From: Streptomyces sp. NBC_01551
GTDB lineage: Bacteria > Actinomycetota > Actinomycetes > Streptomycetales > Streptomycetaceae
Length of the DNA stretch: 64,000 nucleotides
NCBI RefSeq assembly: GCF_026339935.1
Contig: NZ_JAPEPX010000001.1
Span: forward strand, 5,669,501 to 5,733,500
Direction of reading: 5' to 3'
The position numbers and the translations under genes were made by a program. Positions 8,668 to 16,554 of this stretch are shown piece by piece; the stretch's first letter is position 1; every line of letters begins with the position of its first letter. The notes beneath the pieces are model-generated. The model did not search any database. It had not been told where the DNA came from and saw nothing but the letters and a program-made list of their open reading frames with translations.

Positions 8668-9134
8668 CCATGACCTCTCACCCCAGCAAGGAGCGCACCC
8701 TCATGGGCGGCGATGTGGCGACCACGACCAGCCGGCTCTCGGATCTCGACTGGCTGCTCAGCGGCCTGGTCCAGCGGGTGCCGTACACGCGCAGCGCCGT
8801 GCTGCTCACCGCCGACGGCCTCGTCACCTGCGTGCACGGCCTCGACGCCGACAGCGCCGACCACCTGGCGGCCCTGGCCTCCGGGCTCTACTCGCTCGGC
8901 CGGAGCGCCGGATCCCGGTTCGGCGACGGCGCGGAGGTCCGGCAGGTCGTGGTCGAACTCGACACGGCCCTCGTCTTCGTGTCGGCCGCCGGATCCGGGA
9001 CGTGCCTGGCGGTCCTCGCCGACCGGGAGGCCGACGCGGGCGTCCTCGGCTACGAGATGGCGATGCTGGTCAAGAGCGTCCGACCGTACCTGGCGGCCCC
9101 GCCGCGGCGCCCCGTCGCCGACGTGGGGCGATGA
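8664..9134 (+). CDS. cvnB: Conservon roadblock/LC7 protein CvnB
   Basis: A 156-residue roadblock/LC7-domain protein. The sequence from LSDLDWLLSGLVQRVPYTRSAVLLTADGLVT through YEMAMLVKSVRPYL matches this small regulator fold of GTPases. It starts at ATG 8664, overlapping the cvnA stop by 4 bp with GGAG 8 bp upstream; ATG at 8703 behind AAGGAG is an equally plausible internal start, giving a 143-residue form closer to the family norm. Known CvnB proteins bind CvnA and modulate CvnD. Confidence 0.9.
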   Translation: MTMTSHPSKERTLMGGDVATTTSRLSDLDWLLSGLVQRVPYTRSAVLLTADGLVTCVHGLDADSADHLAALASGLYSLGRSAGSRFGDGAEVRQVVVELDTALVFVSAAGSGTCLAVLADREADAGVLGYEMAMLVKSVRPYLAAPPRRPVADVGR

Positions 9135-9559
9135 GGGCCCGGGCGACGGGGGCGCACGGATTCGGCGCGACGGGGCGGGACACGCCGTGGCTGGACGACT
9201 CGGCGGGCCGCATGATGCGCCCGTACACGGCGAGCGGCGGGCGGACCCGGCCGGCGGTCGCGCTCGATCTGCTCTCCCTGGTGACCGCGACCGGCGTACG
9301 CCCACGCGCGCCGCTCGGCGCCGAGCACACCCTCGCGCTACGGCTGTGCGCCGGCGCGGCGGCGGTCACCGTCGCCGAGGTGGCCGGGCAGCTGCGGCTC
9401 CCGGCGGTGGTGGTGAAGGTGCTGCTGGCCGACCTGATGGAACACGGAGCCGTGATGGCGCAGTCACCGCGCTTCCCCGGCGGCGGCACCGGCTCGTTCG
9501 CCGCCGATGACCAGACTCTGCTGCGGGCGGTGCTCGATGGCTTACGCAAACGGCTGTGA
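9131..9559 (+). CDS. cvnC: Conservon DUF742 protein CvnC
   Basis: A 142-residue DUF742 protein, translationally coupled to cvnB (ATGA at 9131). The central RMMRPYTASGGRTRP motif and the C-terminal winged-helix-like region (AEVAGQLRLPAVVVKVLLADLMEHGAV) are the family signature. CvnC is the partner placed between roadblock and GTPase in all conservons. Its end overlaps the cvnD start by 23 bp. Confidence 0.9.
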   Translation: MRARATGAHGFGATGRDTPWLDDSAGRMMRPYTASGGRTRPAVALDLLSLVTATGVRPRAPLGAEHTLALRLCAGAAAVTVAEVAGQLRLPAVVVKVLLADLMEHGAVMAQSPRFPGGGTGSFAADDQTLLRAVLDGLRKRL

Positions 9560-10184
9560 CAGCCGCCCCGAAACCCTGCCCGCGACCTTGAAGATCCTGG
9601 TCGCGGGTGGGTTCGGGGCGGGGAAGACCACGTTCGTGGGCGCGGTGAGCGAGATCGAGCCGCTGTGCACGGAGGAACTGCTCAGCGGCCTGAGCGAGAC
9701 CGCCGACCCGCTCGACGGGGTCGAGGCGAAGACCACGACGACAGTCGCGCTGGACTTCGGCCGGATCACCCTGGACGAGCGGCACGTCCTCTACCTCTTC
9801 GGCACACCCGGGCAGGAGCGCTTCTGGTTCCTGTGGGAGGAGCTGTGCGCGGGCGCGCTCGGGGCGGTCGTGCTCGCCGACACGCGCCGCCTGGCCGACT
9901 GCTTCCCGGCCGTCGACTTCTTCGAGCGGCGCGGGATCGGCTTCATCGTCGCCGTCAACGAGTTCGACGGCGGGCACCGCTACACGGCCGAGGAGGTCCG
10001 CGAGGCGGTGGGGCTAGGCCGGGAGGTGCCGGTCGTACGGTGCGACGCGCGGCTGACGAGCTCCGGGACGGCGACCCTGGCCGCCCTGGTCCACCACCTC
10101 CTGACCATGAGGCCGCCGGCCCCGGCGTACTCCACGAACCCGATGAACTCAGAGATGTCTCCGGACCCGGGGGAACCGATATGA
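9537..10184 (+). CDS. cvnD: Conservon small GTPase CvnD
   Basis: A 215-residue Ras-like GTP-binding protein. The P-loop GGFGAGKTT is at 24-32. The switch-2 motif appears as LFGTPGQERF, with the usual DxxG aspartate replaced by Phe-Gly-Thr-Pro-Gly, and the base-recognition motif is NEFDG in place of NKxD. Both variations are typical of bacterial MglA/CvnD-like GTPases. ATG at 9537 lies inside cvnC, indicating coupled translation. It is expected to be the output switch of the conservon. Confidence 0.92.
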   Translation: MAYANGCDSRPETLPATLKILVAGGFGAGKTTFVGAVSEIEPLCTEELLSGLSETADPLDGVEAKTTTTVALDFGRITLDERHVLYLFGTPGQERFWFLWEELCAGALGAVVLADTRRLADCFPAVDFFERRGIGFIVAVNEFDGGHRYTAEEVREAVGLGREVPVVRCDARLTSSGTATLAALVHHLLTMRPPAPAYSTNPMNSEMSPDPGEPI

Positions 10185-10729
10185 CGTACTACGAATCGAC
10201 CGGACACCTGTTGCTCACCCCGGTGGACCGGGAGGCGCCCGAGCGCGTCGTCCGGCTGCGCGAACTGGGCTTGGGGGAGCGGCCGGACACCGAGCTCGAC
10301 CTGTTCGCCCGGCGGGCCGCGCAGACGCTCGGCGCCCCGTACGCGGGGGTCAACTTCATCGGCGAGGAGCGGCAGTTCTTCGCCGGTCTCCACCACGACC
10401 CGGACGCCCCGGCGAGCGGCTACCCGGCCCGGTCCCTGGCCCGGGACCACGGCTACTGCCCGCACGTGGTGGTGCGGCGGCGGGCGCTGGTGCTGGAGGA
10501 CGTGCGGGACTTCGCGCGCTTCGCGGGGAACGCGGTGGTCGACGAGAGCGGGGTGCGGTCGTACCTGGGGGCACCGCTGACGGACCGGCGGGGCATCGTC
10601 CTGGGAACCGTGTGCGCGGTGGACGGGGTGCCGAGGCGGTGGGGGACGGACGGGCTGGCGACGGTGAAGGCCCTGGCCGTCGATCTGGTGGCGCTGCTCC
10701 ACGAGCGGGAGGACCGGCGCGGCCGGTGA
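10181..10729 (+). CDS. GAF-domain protein, fifth gene of the conservon
   Basis: A 182-residue single GAF domain (about 30-175), coupled to cvnD by an ATGA overlap. Visible features are the family pattern VNFIGEERQFFAGLH, the DHGYCPHVV segment and GVRSYLGAPLTDRRGIVLGTVCAVD. GAF domains bind small ligands, haem or cyclic nucleotides; the Cys-Pro-His in the middle could bind metal or haem, but this is a guess. Some conservons carry a fifth gene (P450 or GAF type), so it may be an input or output module of the GTPase switch. Confidence 0.85.
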   Translation: MTYYESTGHLLLTPVDREAPERVVRLRELGLGERPDTELDLFARRAAQTLGAPYAGVNFIGEERQFFAGLHHDPDAPASGYPARSLARDHGYCPHVVVRRRALVLEDVRDFARFAGNAVVDESGVRSYLGAPLTDRRGIVLGTVCAVDGVPRRWGTDGLATVKALAVDLVALLHEREDRRGR

Positions 10730-10809
10730 CCGCCCGGCGGGCCGTTGTCGGTGCCGGGGTCTACGGTCGCAGGGGAGGTCGCACGGGTGACCGGAGAGGA
10801 GTCGCGGGG

Positions 10810-11166
10810 ATGGCCACGACGGCGCAGGACGTCCGGGCGATCGCGCTGTCGCTTCCGGACAGCAGCGAGAAGCCGGCCTGGGGCATGCCGACCTTCCGCG
10901 TGGGCGGGAAGATCTTCGCCGCCCTCGGGGACGACGACACCTCGATCGGGGTGAAGTGCCCCAAGGAGGACCGCGCGGAGCTGATCGCCGCGGAGCCGGA
11001 GAAGTTCTTCGTACGGGAGGGCCACGACGACAACTACGCGTGGCTGCGGGTCCGGCTGAAGGCGGTGTCGGACGCGGCGGAACTGCGCACGATCCTGACG
11101 GACTCCTGGCTCCAGGCGGCCCCGAAGCGCCTCGCCGCGGCCCACCCGGAGCTCACCGCCGACTGA
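10810..11166 (+). CDS. MmcQ/YjbR family DNA-binding protein
   Basis: A 118-residue protein of the YjbR (double-wing fold) family. It starts MATTAQDVRAIALSLPDSSEKPAWGMPTFRVGGKIFAAL and contains the typical IGVKCPKEDRAELIA and YAWLRVRLKAV segments. The biochemical role of these proteins is not established; DNA binding is inferred from the fold. ATG at 10810 follows GGAGAGGAG in the GTGACCGGAGAGGAGTCG leader. It is a single gene between the conservon and tRNA-Pro. Confidence 0.85.
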   Translation: MATTAQDVRAIALSLPDSSEKPAWGMPTFRVGGKIFAALGDDDTSIGVKCPKEDRAELIAAEPEKFFVREGHDDNYAWLRVRLKAVSDAAELRTILTDSWLQAAPKRLAAAHPELTAD

Positions 11167-11267
11167 CGCCGCCAACGGGCACCGAAAGGTGCGCGCGACC
11201 ACCCCGCGAAGTGCGGTATTGTTCTCCTGCGCGTTCAACCAGGGGAAACCCCCAGGTCAGCGGGCAT

Positions 11268-11341
<74 letters not shown>

Positions 11342-11361
11342 CTGTGCATGGAGCACGTCGG

Positions 11362-11396
11362 AGGCCGTTCTCTCATCCGTGAGAGGGCGGCCTTTC
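11362..11396 (+). terminator. Terminator after tRNA-Pro
   Basis: AGGCCGTTCTCTCA (11362-11375) pairs with TGAGAGGGCGGCCT (11380-11393) through two G-U pairs around a TCCG loop, followed by TTTCG. A strong hairpin just downstream of the tRNA. Confidence 0.75.
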
Positions 11397-11450
11397 GTGC
11401 GTCCCGGGCCGTTCTCCGTACCCGCCCTCAGTGAAACGCAGCCGCTCCGC

Positions 11451-11502
11451 TAGCATGTTCGAGTTAACACGATCATGTTGAAACATATACATCGGCTGAA
11501 AA
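11451..11502 (+). promoter_or_regulatory. AT-rich promoter/operator island before the PAP2-type gene
   Basis: This short stretch is clearly AT-richer than its surroundings. It contains a dyad ATGTT-GA-AACAT (11475-11486), another ATGTT (11455-11459) and GTTAACAC, all close to the TTG start at 11503. No good ribosome site is seen, so the transcript may be leaderless. Confidence 0.4.
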
Positions 11503-12864
11503 TTGATATCTAAGGCATCGCGAGTTCCCTCGCGAACGGGTGGCGGAGCCGGGTTCGCCACGTGGCGTCAACCACGGGTCCTGCTGTGGGCCGCGGTGAG
11601 TGTGGTTGCCTTCGGATTCCTCATCGCGCTGGAGATCGCCGCGCGCCACTACGGCGAGCGGGGCCCGATCGCCGACCAGGCGCGAGAGGTGATATTCGCC
11701 CCCAAGTCGGGGACGGTGCTGTACGCCAGCATGGCGTTGATGATGGTGGTGCTCAGCTGGCGCCAGCGCTTCATCGCGGTCGGTGCGGCGATCGGCATCG
11801 ACCTCGTCTTCTGGGCCGTGCGGTCGGCGGTCGGCGCCGAGATGATGTTCGGCAACGGCGCGCTGTGGGTGACGTTGGCCTGCGCCGTCATCGCCGTCAC
11901 GCGCCGGACCGGCCGGGAGCGCGCCCTGCTGCTGAAAGGCGTCGCGCTGGCCCTGTTGCTGGTGGCCGGCCGCAAGACGGGCTACACCTGGCTGCTGATC
12001 ACGTCACAGACCCGTCCGATGGTGCTCGACCAGTACGTGGCGACCGCCGATCACGCGCTGGGCAACCCGTCATGGGTGGCGGGCCGGATCGTCGAGGCCA
12101 CCGGCGCGATCGGCGCCCACGTTCTGGAGTGGGTCTACATCCAGCTCGCGGTGGGCGCGGTCATCGTCGCGCTGTACCAGCTGCGCCACGTGGCGGCCGA
12201 ACGCCGCTTCCCGCGCCATCACCTGGTGCGCACGTTCCTCGTCGTCGGCCTGCTCGGTCCCGGCATCTACATGATCTTCCCGGTGGTCGGGCCGATCTTC
12301 GCCTACGGCGCCGACGGCGGGCAGTGGGCGCTGGCCGACCTGTGGCCGCACACGCCGTCGCCGGTCGGTGTCCCGCAGCCGATGCCCTTCAACGACTTCA
12401 CCCCGCGCAACTGCATGCCCAGCCTGCACACGGCGTGGGCCACCGCGATCTTCATCCACTCCCGCAAGGGCCCGCTGGCCCTGCGCCTGCTGGGCACGTT
12501 CTGGCTGATCGCCACGCTCGGCGCGACGCTGGGCTTCGGCTACCACTACGGCGCGGACATCGTCGCCGGCGTCGTGTTCACGTACACGATCGAGACGGGG
12601 CTGCGCTCGCTCGACCGTGGCTGGGACCGGTCGGGAATCAAGCTGACGGTCTACGGCGCCGCGGTCTTCGTCGCGTTCTTGGTGTCGTTCCGCTTCCTGT
12701 CGACGGAGATGGCCGCCTACCCGTGGGTGTTCGGGCCGCTGCTGATTCTGGGGATGGCCTCGGTGGTCTACGGCCACGTGCGGATCACCAGGCTGTGGGA
12801 GCGCGAGGCCGTGTCTGCGCGGGTGCCGCAGCAGCGACGCGAAACGCAGCCCGAACTGGTCTGA
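11503..12864 (+). CDS. PAP2/Aur1-like membrane phosphotransferase
   Basis: A 453-residue polytopic membrane protein with about 10 predicted hydrophobic helices. The C-terminal half carries the PAP2-type catalytic blocks: CMPSLHTAW (His of the phosphatase motif) and GFGYHYGADIVAG (second His/Asp). This arrangement resembles the inositolphosphotransferase/Aur1-Ipt1 branch and polyprenyl-phosphate phosphatases. The first possible start is TTG 11503; GTG codons near 11597 are alternatives that would trim the hydrophilic N terminus. It stands alone and ends in a palindrome shared with the convergent lysE-type gene. The substrate (phospholipid, polyprenyl lipid or inositol lipid) is not determinable. 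Confidence 0.8.
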   Translation: MISKASRVPSRTGGGAGFATWRQPRVLLWAAVSVVAFGFLIALEIAARHYGERGPIADQAREVIFAPKSGTVLYASMALMMVVLSWRQRFIAVGAAIGIDLVFWAVRSAVGAEMMFGNGALWVTLACAVIAVTRRTGRERALLLKGVALALLLVAGRKTGYTWLLITSQTRPMVLDQYVATADHALGNPSWVAGRIVEATGAIGAHVLEWVYIQLAVGAVIVALYQLRHVAAERRFPRHHLVRTFLVVGLLGPGIYMIFPVVGPIFAYGADGGQWALADLWPHTPSPVGVPQPMPFNDFTPRNCMPSLHTAWATAIFIHSRKGPLALRLLGTFWLIATLGATLGFGYHYGADIVAGVVFTYTIETGLRSLDRGWDRSGIKLTVYGAAVFVAFLVSFRFLSTEMAAYPWVFGPLLILGMASVVYGHVRITRLWEREAVSARVPQQRRETQPELV

Positions 12865-12871
12865 GCCCGGC

Positions 12872-13495
12872 TCAGGCCCGGGCGAGGAGCATGCCGCCCA
12901 TCGTGACCATCGTCGCGGCGACGAGGCCGTCCAGGACGCGCCAGGCCGACGGGCGGGCCAGGAGGCCGCTCAGCAGGCGGGCGCCGTAGCCCAGGGAGCC
13001 GAACCAGGTCAGGCTGGCCAGGGCCGCGCCGGCGCCGAAGGCCCAGCGCAGGTCGCCGCGGTCGGCGGCCAGGGAGCCCAGCAGCAGCACGGTGTCCAGG
13101 TAGACGTGCGGGTTGAGCCAGGTCATGGCCAGGCAGGTCAGCACCGCGCGGCGGCCGGAGCCGGGGGAGGCGCCGTCGGCGGTGAGGGCGGCGCCCGGGG
13201 CGGGGCGCAGTACCCGGCGGGCCGCGAGCACTCCGTAGCCGATCAGGAAGGCGCCGCCGGCGATGCCGACGGCGGTCAGGGCGGCCGGCCAGGCGGTGAC
13301 GACGGCGCCGACGCCCGCGACGCCGAGCACGATGAGCAGCGCGTCCGAGAGGGCGCAGATGGCGACCACGGCGAGGACGGAATGCCGGCGCGCGCCCTGC
13401 CGGAGGATGAACGCGTTCTGCGCGCCGATGGCGACGATGAGGGAGAGGCCGGTGCCGAAACCGGCGAGTGCCGCCGTGATGATGCCGTGTGTCAT
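12872..13495 (-). CDS. LysE/ArgO-family amino acid exporter
   Basis: A 207-residue inner-membrane exporter with six hydrophobic segments. The N-terminal signature GLSLIVAIGAQNAFILRQGARR (15-36) and TWLNPHVYLDTVLLLG are diagnostic of LysE/ArgO, which export lysine and/or arginine. It is divergently transcribed from a LysR gene of the LysG/ArgP type, the standard arrangement in which the regulator senses the basic amino acid and activates the exporter. Its start is ATG at 13495. Confidence 0.92.
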   Translation of the reverse strand: MTHGIITAALAGFGTGLSLIVAIGAQNAFILRQGARRHSVLAVVAICALSDALLIVLGVAGVGAVVTAWPAALTAVGIAGGAFLIGYGVLAARRVLRPAPGAALTADGASPGSGRRAVLTCLAMTWLNPHVYLDTVLLLGSLAADRGDLRWAFGAGAALASLTWFGSLGYGARLLSGLLARPSAWRVLDGLVAATMVTMGGMLLARA

Positions 13496-13531
13496 GTGAT
13501 CGACCGTAGGAGTGGGCGCGGCGACAGTACA

Positions 13532-13557
13532 GCTAAAGATTTTTACGTAGCATTAGC
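13532..13557. promoter_or_regulatory. lysE-lysR divergent control region with dyad
   Basis: The 69-bp gap holds an AT-rich stretch with GCTAA (13532-13536) inverted as TTAGC (13553-13557) and an inner GCTA/TAGC pair. A -10-like TAGCAT lies at 13548-13553, only about 12 bp before the regulator's ATG, which has no ribosome site; the regulator is probably made from a leaderless mRNA. The dyad is a candidate LysR-type site. Confidence 0.45.
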
Positions 13558-13564
13558 GCTCGTG

Positions 13565-14473
13565 ATGGACGAGCTGCCGCTGGACCAGGTACGGACCCTC
13601 CTCGCGGTCGTGGACGAGGGCACCTTCGACGCGGCCGCCGCCGCCCTGCACGTCACGCCCTCCGCCGTCAGCCAGCGGGTCAAGGCGCTGGAGCAGCGCA
13701 CCGGGCGGGTGCTGCTGATGCGGACCAAGCCGGTACGGGCGACCGAGTCGGGCCAGGTGGTGATCCGGTTCGCGCGTCAGCTGGCCCGGCTGGAGCGCGA
13801 CGCGCGGGCCGAGCTGGGCATGGGTGCGGCGCAGGGGCTGGGGCCGGTACGGCTGCCGATCGCGGTGAACGCGGACTCGCTCGCCACCTGGTTCCTGCCC
13901 GCGCTGGCCCTGGTTCCGCAGGATCCGCCCGTCTGCTTCGAGCTGCACCGCGAGGACGAGTCCCATACGACCGCCCTGCTGCGGGAGGGGCAGGTGATGG
14001 CGGCGGTCACCTCCTCGCCGGACCCGGTGGCGGGCTGCACCGTACGGGCGCTGGGGCTCGCGCGGTACCTGCCGGTCGCGAGCCCCGGTTTCGCCGCCCG
14101 CCACCTCACGGGCGCGCTCGCGCGGGACCTTCGCGAGGCGCCTGTGATCGTGTTCGACCGGCGGGACGTCCTCCAGGACACCTTCGTACGGTCGCTGGCC
14201 GGCCCGGACGCCGAGGCCTCGCCCGCGCGCCACCACGTGCCCACCTCGGAGGGGTTCTGTGACGCGGTCGCCGCGGGGCTGGGGTGGGGGCTGGTGCCGC
14301 AGTCGCAGGCCGCCCCACTGGTGCGGTCCGGGGGGCTGGTGCTGCTGGCGCCCCGGCGGCCGCTGGACGTGCCGCTGTACTGGCAGCAGTGGAAGCTGGA
14401 CTCCCCGGCGCTGTCGCTGGTGGCCGCCGTGGTCGCGCGGGCGGCGGCCGAGGCGCTGCTGCCGGCGGGCTGA
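13565..14473 (+). CDS. LysR-family regulator, LysG/ArgP type
   Basis: A 302-residue LysR transcription factor. The N-terminal winged HTH (about 1-62: LDQVRTLLAVVDEGTFDAAAAALHVTPSAVSQRVKALEQRTG) is followed by a substrate-binding domain with the ArgP-like VNADSLATWFLPAL strand. LysG/ArgP proteins bind Lys, Arg or His and switch on LysE/ArgO. Its divergent position next to the exporter supports this role. ATG 13565 or GTG 13562 could be the start; neither has a Shine-Dalgarno sequence. Confidence 0.9.
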   Translation: MDELPLDQVRTLLAVVDEGTFDAAAAALHVTPSAVSQRVKALEQRTGRVLLMRTKPVRATESGQVVIRFARQLARLERDARAELGMGAAQGLGPVRLPIAVNADSLATWFLPALALVPQDPPVCFELHREDESHTTALLREGQVMAAVTSSPDPVAGCTVRALGLARYLPVASPGFAARHLTGALARDLREAPVIVFDRRDVLQDTFVRSLAGPDAEASPARHHVPTSEGFCDAVAAGLGWGLVPQSQAAPLVRSGGLVLLAPRRPLDVPLYWQQWKLDSPALSLVAAVVARAAAEALLPAG

Positions 14474-14495
14474 CGGGCGCCGCGGGTCGACACAG

Positions 14496-14999
14496 CTAGA
14501 GCTTTCGGAAGTCCCAGGACACGACCGACTCCGGGGTGAGGCGGATCCAGGCGTGCCGCCCGTCGTGGGGCATCTCCTCGATGCCGAAGTTCTTGACGGG
14601 GAAGATCCGCTCGGCCTCCGCCAGCTCCGGGCAGGGCTCGCCCGTCCGCGGGGCCTCGCCCACGAACACGGCGGTGCCGCGGAGCTCGACCCCGCGCAGT
14701 TCGTCGTAGGCCTCGCCCGCGTCCACGACCACCGAGATGCGGGGATCCTTGCGCAGGTCGGCCCAGCGGCGGCTGCGTGTGATCGAGTACAGCCACAGCG
14801 AGCGGCCGTCCCAGGCGAACCACAGCGCGCCCACGTGGGGGCGGCCGTCCGGGGAGACCGTCGCCACCCGGCAGGTGCGCTGCTCGCGCAGGAAGGCGTC
14901 CACTTCCTCCCCGGTCATCATGATGCGGCGGCCCCGCCGCTGCGGGGCGGCGGCCCCGGTCGTCCGCTCGCCGTCGTCGATCCCCTGGGTACCGTCCAT
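14496..14999 (-). CDS. PPOX-class flavin/F420-dependent oxidoreductase-like protein
   Basis: A 167-residue protein with the split-barrel pyridoxamine-phosphate-oxidase-like fold (about 28-165). MTGEEVDAFLREQRTCRVATVSPDGRPHVGALWFAW is the typical first strand-turn-strand; SRRWADLRKDPRISVVVDAG follows the cofactor-binding pattern. Actinobacterial relatives use FMN, F420 or haem, and function here is unassigned. The first 25 residues are low-complexity; ATG codons at residues 27-28 (MMTGEE) could be the real start. Confidence 0.8.
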   Translation of the reverse strand: MDGTQGIDDGERTTGAAAPQRRGRRIMMTGEEVDAFLREQRTCRVATVSPDGRPHVGALWFAWDGRSLWLYSITRSRRWADLRKDPRISVVVDAGEAYDELRGVELRGTAVFVGEAPRTGEPCPELAEAERIFPVKNFGIEEMPHDGRHAWIRLTPESVVSWDFRKL

Positions 15000-15075
15000 C
15001 GGCTCCGCTCCTCTTCACATCTGACTGTGTGTCAGGAATCATGAGGGCTCTTCGGCCGCCACGCCAGGGGGATAC

Positions 15076-15690
15076 ATGCCGCACCTCGATCCCGCCACCA
15101 CCGCGCTGCTCACCGTCGAGTGCCAAAGCGGCGTCGTCGGCGACGAGAGCGCCCTGCCCGAGCTGGCCAAGGAGGCCAGGGACTCCGGGATGCTGGCCCG
15201 GGTGGCCGCGCTCGTCGACGCCGCGCACGGAGCCGGCGTACAGGTGCTGCACGCGGTCGCCGAGCGGCGGCCGGACGGGCGCGGTGCCAACACCAACGCG
15301 CGGCTGTTCCGGGCCGCCGGAAAGCTGCCGGTGCGCCAGCTCACCGGGAGCCGGGCGGTCGAGGTCGCGGCGCCGATCGAGGTGGCCGAGGGGGACCTGG
15401 TCGTCCGGCGGCTGCACGGGCTGTCCCCGATGGCCGGAACCGATCTGGACCCGCTGCTGCGCAACCTCGGCGTCCGCACCCTCGTCGTCACCGGGGTCTC
15501 CTCGAACATCGCGATCCCGAACACGGTCTTCGACGCCGTGAACCTCGGCTACCAGGTCGTGGTCCCCTCGGACGCCATCACCGGGGTGCCCGCCGCCTAC
15601 ACCGCCGAGGTGATCCGCAACTCCCTCGCGCTGGTCGCGGCCATCACCACGGCCGAAGCGCTGATCGCGGAGTGGGCTTCGCCGCGCTGA
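15076..15690 (+). CDS. Isochorismatase-fold protein lacking the catalytic cysteine
   Basis: A 204-residue protein with the isochorismatase/nicotinamidase fold throughout (strand 1 LLTVECQSGVV; VVRRLHGLSPMAGTDLDPLLRNLGVRTLVVTGVSSN; DAVNLGYQVVVPSDAITG). Aligned by eye with active cysteine hydrolases, all three triad positions differ: Asp of VDxQ is Glu in VECQ, the Lys before xxxSAF is Arg, and the Cys of TNVCV is Ala in SNIAIPNT. It may be a pseudoenzyme or have different chemistry. Its stop lies 19 bp before the HipA-like gene, same strand. Confidence 0.8.
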   Translation: MPHLDPATTALLTVECQSGVVGDESALPELAKEARDSGMLARVAALVDAAHGAGVQVLHAVAERRPDGRGANTNARLFRAAGKLPVRQLTGSRAVEVAAPIEVAEGDLVVRRLHGLSPMAGTDLDPLLRNLGVRTLVVTGVSSNIAIPNTVFDAVNLGYQVVVPSDAITGVPAAYTAEVIRNSLALVAAITTAEALIAEWASPR

Positions 15691-15708
15691 CCCCCGTAAC
15701 CTGGGCGG

Positions 15709-16554
15709 ATGTTGTCCGAAGTGATCGCGACCCGCTACGTCACGCCCTTGCGCGAGGGCGGCTCGCTCCCGGGAATCGTCGAGGCCGACGACCTCGGTAC
15801 CTACGTCATGAAATTCACCGGAGCCGGCCAGGGGCGCAAGACCCTCGTCGCCGAGGTCGTCTGCGGCCGCCTGGCCCAGCACCTGGGCCTGCGGGTCCCG
15901 AGGCTGGTGCAGATGCAGCTCGACCCCGTCATCGGGCTCGGCGAGCCCGACCAGGAGGTCCAGGAGCTGCTCAAGGCCAGCGGCGGGCTGAACCTCGGGA
16001 TGGACTACCTGCCCGGCTCGATCGGCTTCGACCCGCTCGCGTACCAGGTCGACCCGGTCGAGGCGGGGCGCGTGGTCTGGTTCGACGCCCTGATCAACAA
16101 CGTCGACCGGTCCTGGCGCAATCCGAACATGCTGGTCTGGCACGGGGACCTCTGGCTCATCGACCACGGCGCCACCATGATCTGGCACCACAACTGGCCG
16201 ACCGCCGAGGCCGCCGCCGCCAAGCCCTACAACGCCTCCGACCACGTGCTCGCCCCGGTCGGCCCGGACGTCGCGGCGGCCGCCGCCGCGCTCGCGCCCC
16301 TGGTGACCCGGCAACTGCTCGAAGAGGTCGTCGCCGACGTGCCCGACGAGTGGCTGGTCGACGAGCCGGGTTTCGACTCCACCGACGCGGTGCGCCGCGC
16401 CTACGTGGACGTGCTGCTGCCGCGCGCGGCCTCGATCCACGAGAGGATCTCGATGGAGGCCGAGGTGAAGGCGTCCTCGAAGCCGCCCGGGTGGCTCACC
16501 GACCATCTGACCGAATGGCCCCACAAGACCAAGAAGAAGAGCGGCAGCGAGTGA
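15709..16554 (+). CDS. HipA-like kinase (short form)
   Basis: A 281-residue protein resembling the kinase core of HipA without the N-terminal HipA subdomain (canonical HipA is about 440 residues). Kinase-like positions are visible: YVMKF (Lys35, ATP), Glu49 in the following helix, the catalytic loop LINNVDRSWRNPNML (Asp133, Asn138, Asn140) and metal-binding LIDHGAT (Asp152). The C terminus is Lys-rich. It overlaps the following DUF3037 gene by 4 bp (GTGA), so the two are translated together. Classical HipA phosphorylates glutamyl-tRNA synthetase and is held by HipB; no HipB-like HTH gene is present here, so a toxin role is not established. Confidence 0.75.
   Translation: MLSEVIATRYVTPLREGGSLPGIVEADDLGTYVMKFTGAGQGRKTLVAEVVCGRLAQHLGLRVPRLVQMQLDPVIGLGEPDQEVQELLKASGGLNLGMDYLPGSIGFDPLAYQVDPVEAGRVVWFDALINNVDRSWRNPNMLVWHGDLWLIDHGATMIWHHNWPTAEAAAAKPYNASDHVLAPVGPDVAAAAAALAPLVTRQLLEEVVADVPDEWLVDEPGFDSTDAVRRAYVDVLLPRAASIHERISMEAEVKASSKPPGWLTDHLTEWPHKTKKKSGSE

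Noticed and set aside
13106..13564. N-terminal extension of the LysR gene by about 150 codons
   Set aside because: The extension lies antisense inside the lysE-type gene and has no homology-like features; the HTH starts right after ATG 13565.
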